From Globodera rostochiensis (Eukaryota; Nematoda; Chromadorea; Rhabditida; Heteroderidae), in assembly GCA_018350325.1 (NCBI GenBank), contig JAEVLN010000032.1, forward strand, positions 310,001-374,000: 64,000 nucleotides of DNA, read 5' to 3'. The notes beneath the pieces were generated by a model. That model worked only from the letters and a program-made list of their open reading frames with translations, did no database searches and had not been told where the DNA came from. Position 1 is the first letter of the stretch. The number at the start of each line of letters is the position of its first letter. This document shows, piece by piece, positions 45,632 to 54,676 of the stretch. The translations under genes and the position numbers were made by a program.

Positions 45632-48534
45632 ATGTCATGGGCAAATTTTGCTGTCACATTTTTCTTCACATTCATTGTTCTAATAAAGCAATGTTGTGCC
45701 ACAGACCCAGACGTATGGGACACGAGGAAGCTGATCGGCTTGTGCATTTTCATTGAGAGTCGCTTGGTGCCCGAAGAGGCATTAGTAAATTCGGAAGATC
45801 TGCAAAATCTGGCCGTCATAGAATGCGGCAAATCCATTGAGGTGGGGTGAAGAAAGTCTTTTGGAAAAAAATTAAAAAATTTCTAAGACAATAAAGAGAA
45901 AATGATTCCAGGGGTAAATCGGGGTCGCGTGAATTCGAATCTGATTTTTCTGACCAGTGTCGAACTCCTGACCCGAATTCGGACAATTTTCAAAAATTTA
46001 TTTTCAAAATTCAATTTTCTCTCATTGTTTAAATGACCAGTTTCGAACTCCTGATAGTGAGACAATTTTCGAATATTCATTTTCTCTCAGAATTGTTTAA
46101 ATTTACAATATTTTTAATAAAGACGAATATGACATTCATCTATGATTTGACACAATCTAACATCTTGTCAAATAATTACTCACATGGCTAAAAAATTTCT
46201 GAGAGAAAAACTTTTGAAAATTTTTTTAAATTTTTTTCCAAAAAGGGGTCAGTCATACCATCTAAACTCACGTAATACAAAAATTACGATTTTGATAATT
46301 CTTTCTTTCAATCGCCCACCCCCCCCCCCCCCGGCGTTTTCTACAGGACGCCCGGAAGCAGCGAAATGAGCGCGGCATTGGCGGCGCGGGGCCGTCCGAC
46401 GACGGCTCTGCATGGCATGGCATGAAGAAGACCTTTCAAAAATGGGTGAACAAAAAGAAGTTCAACAAAAAGCGGCGGCAGAAATATCGTCAAATATTGG
46501 ATGCCTGTTTGGAGAGATTGGTGGACATATCGGAGTGAGTGTCTTTGTTTTGATTAATTGCTCTCCGACCACTCGAGGGCGGGAAAGGTCGGGGACGAAA
46601 AACCCCGACTAAACAAAGTCGGGGGTCGCGGAGGCCGGGGTTGGCCATGTCGGGGGTCGGGGTCGGGCTAGTCGGTCCCAGGCAGGCCAACTCATCTGCG
46701 AGAAAATATGGCAACCGGCTCCAAAATCTGGCATTTGCCACGAAAAGTGGGCAAATTGGGCTCCCTGGTCTGTCCCTTAAGAACTTTGGCAATTTGGGGA
46801 AATCAAATGGCCGTCGCCGAAATGGCAATTTAATCTGAGACTGAATCAGCCATCGTCGGGGGACTCGGATTGGTAGCCGTTTTAATATACATTTTAGGCA
46901 GAGTCCAAACAAAGAGCTGGTAATGCAAATAGAAAGTTACGATTTGAGTTGGCTTGATGAATTACTCAAAAATGGACGCGCTTTCATCAAACGCATAACT
47001 TATCAAGCTAACTATGAAATTGGGGAAGATTTCTTCATACATTTAATTGAGGTTAGCTTGTGAAGTAGGGCGTCGGAATTTATTTATTTATAAACACCCA
47101 AATTGATGTAAATTTTTAATTTAACAACATTTTTTGGTTTGAATTTTATTCTCGACAGTTCTATTATGGGCCGGGCATATTTTGTCCGGTTTCCGAATTT
47201 CTATATTTTTGGGACATACGGAAAATTTGAAATTTATATCAAAAAATCTGGTTTTGCATTTTTGAACAATTTTCTTAAACTAAAAGAATTTGGCGACCAG
47301 CTTTGCCTAATTTAAATCGAAAATTTGATACACAAATTGGACCGCACATTTTCCTGAAAATTCATATTTTCGTATTTTCCCCCACGTTTTAGACCCTTTT
47401 AAATCCGTTGACAAGCTCTGAAATCATTGTTGAAGACATTGGCATCGGCACAGCCACCACCGGCCTTTGGGACCGGGACATTTTGATAGAAACATTAAAT
47501 GAGAAATTTTTTGACGAAATGACTTACAACACTGGGGAGAAACCACACTGGGAGGTGTGTTATTTATTTATTTTTTTACAAATAAATCAAATCTAATTTT
47601 TTAAGTATTTAAATGTTGTTTTTGTCATTAAAGATTGTTTTGACTTTTATCGAAAAGCCGAGGGTTAGGTAGTTTTGATAAATCCTTCACTTTATTAGAG
47701 ATCAGATATCTTTATGAGGCGATACATTAAAAAATTTATTTTTAAATTAATAAATAATATGTAAACAAAAAACGTGTCTTTTTTCGAATTTTGCTTCTTT
47801 TTATTATGAAAAATAAAGCAGGTGGGTTTTTCGAAATGACTCAACACAAGGGGCCGACAGAACTGACTGACAAAATTCGGCGATCGATCAAGAGTGCAAG
47901 GGCGGCGCAGGGGAGGGCCCCCCCCCCCCGAAAATTTTTTGAGAAAAAAACCATGGGGGAGACCCTGTGGTTTTTTTTGTAAAATTGTACTTTTTGTTCC
48001 AATTTTCAACCAAATTGTCATCAAAAATCAAAAAAAGTTCTCGGCGGCGCCTATCGGCACTGCCGACCTCCTCCCTCCCAAAATGAGTAGAATTCGCAAC
48101 AAAAAAAATTTGCATTTTTGAAAATTTCTTACCCCACTAAAATCAAACATTTTTTGGAAAATTTGTTCAATAAAAATGCAACAAAAAGCAAAAAATACAC
48201 TCAGGATCGACTTTTCTGGATCGGCTCCCCCCCCCCCCCCCCTCCTCCCAAAATGATAGGTCTGGGGCTTCGCCCTTGCAAGAGTGGATTGATTTTACCA
48301 TCTTCGGGATCAATTTTCATTACAAAAAATGCAAATCAGAGAGATCACTCAACATAATCGCAGGTACTGTACGACCTGGACAAGGAATTCAAAGCCAAAA
48401 TTCACTTTTGTCAGTGGGCCTCTGGCCAGGGACAGAAGTTCCGAATGTGGCGCTTCAAAAAGAAAGATGACATTATCACGAAGGCATTGACCTTCATCAA
48501 ACAGGAAATGACGACGTCGGAAGTGTGCTTTTAA
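45632..48534 (+). CDS. Secreted four-cysteine family, paralogue C
   Basis: Five exons: 45632-45841, 46347-46534, 46898-47051, 47393-47554 and 48364-48534 (294 aa, phases 0/2/0/0 at the junctions). A signal peptide (NFAVTFFFTFIVLIKQCCAT) precedes GLCIFIESRLVPEEA and NLAVIECGKSIE. Exon 2 starts DARKQRNERGIGGAGP and has a strongly basic block (KWVNKKKFNKKRRQKYRQ) before LDACLERLVD. Exon 3 reads LKNGRAFIKRITYQANYEI, exon 4 IIVEDIGIGTATTGLWDRDI and KPHWE, exon 5 HFCQWASGQGQKFRMWRF with a VCF end. Exon sizes 3 and 4 (154 and 162 nt) equal those of D exactly, so C and D are the youngest pair. The last intron contains a GC-rich repeat (47893-48285). Confidence 0.85.
46319..46332. repeat. Poly-C tract in intron 1 of paralogue C
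   Basis: About 14 C residues just upstream of the exon 2 acceptor. Similar C or G tracts occur near 18110, 18150, 47920, 48230 and 59635. Confidence 0.85.
47893..48285. repeat. GC-rich repeat element with inverted ends, in intron 4 of C
   Basis: The ends AGTGCAAGGGC (left) and GCCCTTGCAAGAGTG (right) are inverted. Inside are two poly-C tracts and CGGCGGCGCCTATCGGCACTGCCGACC. The same core recurs near 33283, 43740 and, decayed, 24670 and 18900, so it is a dispersed family. It looks like a small non-autonomous element. Confidence 0.65.
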
Positions 48535-48609
48535 AACTATGTTTTGTTTCTCCGGGGTGTGCGCATTTCAAATTTTCAAAATTGCATTTTTAAAAATCTT
48601 TGGCATATA

Positions 48610-48825
48610 CCGGAAGATTTGATCAATGATCACCTTTCTTGAAGGAAAATTGACCAAAATTCACTGAAGATTTGATCACCTTCTTGAAGGAAAATTGATC
48701 AAAATTTACTGAAGTTGATCAAAATTCACTGAAGATTTGATCACATTTCTTGAAGGAAAATTGATCAAAATTCACTGAAGATTTGATCACATTTCTTGAA
48801 GGAAAATTGAACAAAATTCAGCCGT
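48610..48825. repeat. Tandem repeat, about 50-bp unit, four to five copies
   Basis: Direct copies of GAAGATTTGATCAC...TTCTTGAAGGAAAATTGATC and AAAATTCACT, starting about 75 bp after the stop of paralogue C. One unit is shortened to TTGATCAAAATTCACTGAAG. Confidence 0.9.
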
Positions 48826-49245
48826 AAAAACATGCATATGTGCAGCACATCCCTAGTTTATTTTATAATAATTGTTCTTGAAATTTATATTTTGAAAAAT
48901 TATAATTCCTTACCGATTTTGCTTTATGTAATGCAAAAAAAAATTATTAAATTCAACATTTAACAGCAGTTATTGTATCCAATGATTATAAAATTGAATA
49001 AATTTTGCTTACAAATTAGCAAATGTATCACATGATACATAAATGCGAAAAAAATAGACAAAGGCAAATGCATTATTGATTGCCGAGCTTTTGGCAAAAA
49101 TTTATCCAATATTTTATGCTTAATAATAATAATGGACTCTCAGATTTGTGAAGAGCTAAATGTCACTAACTAAATTCATTACTTTTGTGAATCTATTAAA
49201 TTAAAACAGATTTTTTATTTTTATATATACACCTAGAAATTTAAC

Positions 49246-51877
49246 ATGACATGGCCAAATTTTGTTGTTACAATTTTGTTGGCATTCATGCTTCTGATGA
49301 AGCAATGTTGGGCCACAGACCAACAGACCAAGGCGACAAAGGAGCTGATCAAGATGTGCATGTTAATTGAGGACCATTTGGCACCGGAGGAGGCATCCAA
49401 AAATCTGGCCGTCATTGAATGCGGCAAAGCTATTGAGGTGGGTGGGCCGAAAGTCGTCGGACCGGGCCGGGATAAAACGTGTGGGAAGGCCGAAAATCAA
49501 AACGTCCAATCGTTAACCTTTGTTTTGATTTTTAAAAATTCAAATTTTAGCCCAAACCGGTAAAGTACCTCCACCTCCGCTCTCGGGTTTTTAGCTTAAT
49601 TTTGTCACTCAACAGCACGCCCGGAAACAGCGAATTGATCGGGGCACTGGCGGCGCGGGGCCGTCGTCCAGCAGCAGAATCAACTCCTTGATTAGAACAC
49701 GTCAGAAATTGGATGAATGTTTGAACAGATTGGTGGACAAATCGGAGTGAGAGTTTTTTTGCTTTTGTTGTTGTTGACTAGAAAGGGATGAAAGTCGCGA
49801 AATTCGACTTTGTTCTATATTTAAGTCAGGGTTCCCGATCTCAAAAATTTTAAAAAACCGCATCGGAGCAATAAAAAATCGTCATTTAGTAACTAAAATG
49901 CGCATAGGTATACAGGAGAAATTTTGAATTTTGTAAATTTGCAACCAGAATAGGAAGAAGCGTGATGTTTTTTTGCATTAAAAAACCTACCGAACTTTTG
50001 AAAACCCACAAAAAAGCCTCATTTTGAAAATTTAGCCTCATTGACCTTCAACGATGATACGATATTTCGATCATTTATCGTTATCGAAATATCTAAATCT
50101 AGGATTTTTTCGAGCGATAAACGATGACTAGGATTTTTAGTCCGGATCCGCTTCGGGGAAGGGTCCGGGGGAAAAAGGCTCTCCAGTCCAGAAATGTCGG
50201 AACTCTATTTTGTTATCATATCTTTGGAAATTTTTAGGCTGCACCCAAGCAAATGGCTGATAATGCAAATAGAAGAAAAAAAATTGAAGGTCTTTGATAA
50301 AGTGATCAAAAATGGACACGCTTTCATCAAACGCATAACTTATCAAGCTAATTATGAAATTAAGGAAAAATTCTTCATAGATTTAATTGAGGTTTCAATA
50401 TTCCTATTTTTTCCTGTTCCCGTATATGAATAGTTCAGAGTTCGGCGTATTGTTTAATTTAGGGTTGCTCCCCGACCCCGAATCCCGACTGTTTTTTGAA
50501 CGGGGATTTCATCCCCGACCCCAACCTTAGTAATGAATAAAGAATAGGCAAAATGTTAACCCCGGGTGGGACTTGAACCCACGACCTCCACCCAATCCGT
50601 GGGCAGCTCTTCCAACTGAGCAACCGGGGCGTCCCATTTGCCGACTTTTTTGAATTAGTCGGATTTTTTGCTGGGAAACCCCAGACTTTGTTAATGGGGT
50701 TTTTGCTGAGAAAAAAACCCCGACCCCCGCTTCTTTTTTTGATTTGGGTTTTCGTCCCCGTCCCCCCGACTTTTCCCGCTCCCGACGGGTCGGGAAACAA
50801 CCCTAGTTTAATTGATACTACAGATGGCTTCGCTTGCTCGCTTGAATTCTGTGAATTTTTAATTTGTTCTCACATTTAGACCCTTTTAAATCCGTTGACA
50901 AGCTCCGAATTCATTGTTGAAGACATTGGCATTGGCACAACCACCGTTGATGCTTGGAACCGCAGCATTTTGATGCAAACGTTGAATGACAAATATTTGG
51001 ACGAAATAACATTCAACCCTGGGGAGAAACCACATTGGGAGGTGGTGTGCAAGCTTAATTTATTTTATTCATTAAAAACAAACATTAACCGGGCATATAG
51101 TGACTTTTATATCCGTATCTACAGCATGGTCAAGATTTTTTTTGATAAATAGGATTTTGCACTGTGCCATTTTCGTTATAAAAAGAGTGTTTTCAAATTC
51201 AAGCCCGGAAAAATTAAAAAAATTTAAAGTATGGTAATTTTCTGGAACTTTTTAGAATGGGAGGGGTCCGGGAAAATTTTAACGATATTTTTAGAAAATT
51301 GGTCAGGATTTTTTTGTACATTTGGGCAAACTCAAGAAAGTTATAAACGCAGAAAAGTTCGAAAAACTCTGAAAATCTCATTTTGGCAGTTTCGCAAATA
51401 TAACTTTTTGAAAATGCTTTGAACCGTTACGTTAGCATTTGGGTGGACTAGTTCACACATTTCACGATAAACTTTGGATTTTTTTGCTGGGATTGTTATA
51501 TAATAACTTTTTTGGCCAGTGTACTAATGATGCGCGAGAGTCTCGGTAAATTTTAGTTCTCGAGCATTAACCACTACAGTGTGCCTGCCAATAATGTTTT
51601 ATTTTTGGTTTAATTTGAGAAGAGTTATAGGAACTCCAAACATTGTAATGAATGGGGGGATTTGGTTGTTGGGTTGACCACTCAAAAATGCAAATCAGAG
51701 AGATCATCAAACTCAATCCCACAGGTACTGTACGACCTGGACAAGGACATCAAAGCCAAAACACACTTCTGTCAATTTGGCGCGGGACAGATGTTCCGAA
51801 TGTGGCGCTACGAAAACAAAGCTCCGTTTTACATGAAATTCATCAAAAAGGACATCTGCTTTCAGACAAATGAATGA
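49246..51877 (+). CDS. Secreted four-cysteine family, paralogue D
   Basis: Five exons: 49246-49437, 49616-49746, 50238-50391, 50880-51041 and 51725-51877 (263 aa, phases consistent). A signal peptide (FVVTILLAFMLLMKQCWAT) precedes IKMCMLIEDHLAPEEA. Exon 2 (HARKQRIDRGTGGAGPSSSS) lacks the basic block of C and ends LDECLNRLVD. Exon 3 reads VIKNGHAFIKRITYQANYEI, exon 4 FIVEDIGIGTTTVDAWNRSI and EKPHWE, exon 5 THFCQFGAGQMFRMWRYENK and ICFQTNE, four residues longer at the end than its relatives. The intron before exon 5 shares AAAATGCAAATCAGAGAGAT with C, so the duplication included introns. No known domain; this is the cleanest member for homology searches. Confidence 0.87.
50461..50806. repeat. 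Palindromic-ended repeat in intron 3 of D
   Basis: The left end AGGGTTGCTCCCCGACCCC is mirrored by GGGTCGGGAAACAACCCT on the right. The interior is made of CCCCGAC / GTCGGGG variants plus a tRNA-like segment. Confidence 0.7.
50558..50630 (-). tRNA. tRNA-like sequence (probable pseudo-tRNA or SINE head)
   Basis: 73 nt with a 7-bp acceptor stem (GCCCCGG with CCGGGGT), a D arm (GCTC...GAGC), a good A box (TTGCTCAGTTGG), a T arm (GTGGG TTCAAGT CCCAC) and B box GGTTCAAGTCC. The anticodon arm does not form a standard 5-bp stem with a 7-nt loop and lacks U33. It is therefore probably a pseudogene or tRNA-derived repeat; no amino acid is assigned. Confidence 0.55.
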
Positions 51878-51892
51878 AATGAGATGATTAGG

Positions 51893-52005
51893 GCGTGTAA
51901 TTATATGCACATGCATACCTATTTTTCCTGAACTGAAAAGGGTCTGAAACGCACGAAAAACATGTTTTCAGCTTGGTTTGAAGCTAGCTTCTAGAACGCA
52001 TTTCC
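51893..52005. repeat. Dispersed repeat, copy 2 of 2 (downstream of paralogue D)
   Basis: Counterpart of 23985-24090; starts 16 bp after the stop of D. See that entry for the shared blocks. Confidence 0.8.
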
Positions 52006-52085
52006 ATGTGCATATTTTTGCATATTTCGCGATTTATGTAAAATTTGATTTTCTTGTTAAGATCTTTCAGACAAAATTTTTGGGT

Positions 52086-53640
52086 ATACTGCAGTGAACG
52101 CTCCACTCCAAAACTGCATAAATTATATACCAATCGCTTTGTCTCGACGAGCTAAGCTCGGAAAAATAGGTCAAAAATTCAGAAAAAATTTTTTAATCGG
52201 TTTTTGAACCACTTCAACATGGCCAAAATGAATATTTTTGGCCTAAATTCTGTGTCTTCCCGTGCACCAATCTCCACAAATGCGGTATCAACGCGCAGAG
52301 CGCGTGAACAGATTAACTTAGCCGTTGATGAAAATAGCTTTTCACACACCCACCTTTTGACTTCCCCATGCGCCCATTAGGTAGCATTCGGTCAATTGCC
52401 TGTGTTTCTTAATGGTACTGAAGTGTGCCTTTACACTGGGACTCAGTCGCCGGCTCCAATGGCGTCTGATCGTGTCCCGTCACATCTATCGATTGTCTTA
52501 CCGAGAGCTATCGATTGATACCGCATTTGTGCAGATTGGTGTACGGGAAAACGCAGATATATAATTTATGCAGTTTGGAGTGGGGTGTTCACTGCGGAAA
52601 AATTTCACTATATATGATTTTTGTAAAATCACTTAAAAACACGTTTATAGGTTTTCTTAGGTGCTGAAAACGATAGATCAATCAAAATTTTGGCGCGGAA
52701 AAGCATTTAAACCGGTTTTTGAACCGTTTAAAAATTGCCAAAAATGGACATTTTTGCCCAAAATTTTGTATCTTCCCGTGGACCAATTGCAACAAATTTA
52801 ATATTATTCGACAGCTCTCGACGAGACAAATCGATCTAGGTGTGAAGAAATTCGATCAGACTCCATTTGGATGCCGGCCAACTGAGTCCCAGTGTAAAAA
52901 AGACACTTCATTACCATTAAACACCGGCTATTGACCAAATGGTACTTATGGGCGCATGGGGAAGTCAAAAGGTGGGTGTGTGAAAAGCTATTTTCATCAA
53001 CGGCTAAGTTAATCTGTTAATATTAGGCACGCGCTTCGCGCGTGCTTTGACTACCCCTTAATTCGCCACCCTCCGTCGGGGCCGCGTTAGGCTTAGGTTC
53101 GGGGGCGCGTTAGGCTTACGCTTTAGGCTTAGCCTTCTCCGTCGGGGGTGCGTGCACAGTTATCTTTTGTTTACAGTTAGTTGTCTGTGGTTGAAAGAGG
53201 TTTCATTATATTTGGTACTGAAATGTGCTTTTTATGCCGTCACTCTGCATTTAATATTCTGATTTGGTATAAAAGGTTTTTGATGCGGTAAAAGTCATCT
53301 TTTATTAGTGGTACTGAAGTGTCTTTTTTACACTGGGACTCAGTTGGCCGGCATCCAAATGGAGTCTGATCGAATTTCTTCACACCTAGATCGATTGTCT
53401 CGTCGAGAGCTGTCGAATGATATTAAATTTGTTGCAATTGGTCCGCGGGACAAAATTTTGGTCAAAAATGTCCATTTTTGGCAATTTTTAAACGGTTCAA
53501 AAACCGGTTTAAATGCTTTTCCGCGCCAAAATTTTGATTGATCTATCGTTTTCAGCACCTAAGAAAACCTATAAACGTGTTTTTAAGTGATTTTACAAAA
53601 ATCATATATAGTGAAATTTTACCGTTCACTGCAGTTTATC
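52086..53640. repeat. Nested fold-back repeat cluster
   Basis: Element 1 (about 52088-52600) has inverted ends: GCAGTGAAC..CTCCACTCC plus ACTGCATAAATTATAT, mirrored by ATATAATTTATGCAGT and GGAGTGGGGTGTTCACTGC. Element 2 (about 52592-53635) has long inverted arms of roughly 320 bp: GCGCGGAAAAGCATTTAAAC on the left against GTTTAAATGCTTTTCCGCGC on the right, continuing through GATAGATCAATCAAAATTTTGGC. The interior of element 2 (52935-53017) is also the reverse complement of 52309-52398 in element 1. A GC-rich core (53024-53160) with repeated CGCGTTAGGCTTA fills the spacer. No transposase frame is visible. Confidence 0.85.
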
Positions 53641-53649
53641 CAATTTTTT

Positions 53650-54340
53650 TTTCTCCCTAAAATACCCTTAAGATCGAAAGTTGAGAATTCGAAAAAAACT
53701 CAGTTTTACACATACATATATTTTTAAAAACGACAGACAACTGCTGCTGCTGGTTGAGTTTGAGAGAGAATAGTGAAAAAAGAATGCAGGAAAAAGAAAC
53801 GAGACTAAAGAATTCAGTGAAGAAAAAAAAGAGAAATGAGAAGCGTTCAAATTGGAAAAGAAACGAGCGTAACGAGAATAATGCTGCCTTTTGTGCTCTT
53901 TCTCTCAACCCTTTTGCTTCCCATAGGAAAAGATGCGGGAAGTTCTCTTCCATTATATATAAAGAAACGCGACGCGGCGCTATGCCGTTGAGCGCGTGTT
54001 TGTTGCTCGCCGACGCCGTTTCCCGCCATCGCGGCTTTTGCACAGTGTGCGCACACTGTCGCCGCGTTGCGCCGCCTGCTTCCACCGGTAGTAGGCGTGC
54101 GCTGTTGCTGCAAACGCGTCGAATAGATGCGTGCGTGGCATTTGCCCGCTGGTGCTTTGCCAAAGTGACAGAGGGCGTTGCCGCAGGAGGGAACTTTTAG
54201 TTCTCAACTGGGCGTGTTGGGCAATTGCCCACTTCGGGCCTGACCAGGGCCATCTAAGTGCGGTTGTATTCGGTTGGAGTCGGCTTGAGCAAGCGCTCTT
54301 TTTTTATTATTTATTTAATTTTTTTTGTAATTAAATTATT
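53650..54340. other. GC-rich stretch, open in several frames, function unknown
   Basis: The left half is purine-rich on the plus strand; the right half (53960-54290) is the most GC-rich segment nearby. TTATATATAAAG at 53953 resembles a TATA box, directly before the GC-rich part. The longest frames (148 codons on plus; about 168 on minus, without an ATG) have opposing low-complexity composition (Lys/Glu/Arg versus Phe/Ser/Leu) and no domain. A promoter/5' end or the end of a retroelement is possible; I do not call a gene. Confidence 0.3.
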
Positions 54341-54676
54341 TTTTTAATTCAATTTATCATTTTTGTTCAACAAAATTCCACATTTTATAACTATTAGAAG
54401 CTTGATTAATTTAATTTAAATAAATACACTTGTTTATACATTGCATAAAAAATGTACACAAAATTATAAAATTATAGAAACATCATAAATATGATAAAAT
54501 AATGTTATTACCCAATCCATCATTAGCAGCAGCAGAGTTGAATACAAAAAATATTGTCGGAAAGAAATGCATAGGGAATTTTTGGATTTTTGTGTAAATT
54601 TTGTGGAAAAAAGTGAATCTTATCAAAAAAAAATGGAAAAAATCGTATTTCATTTGGTTAATTTTACAATTTTTAT

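Noticed and set aside
45350..49246. Gland-type promoter box (ATGCCA-like) upstream of C and D
   Set aside because: I looked for clustered copies near the start codons and saw no convincing enrichment; a six-base word is too common to call.
53657..54200. Opposing open frames of 148 (plus) and 168 (minus) codons
   Set aside because: Low-complexity composition, no domain, no splice context, and the minus frame lacks an ATG. Kept only as a GC-rich region.
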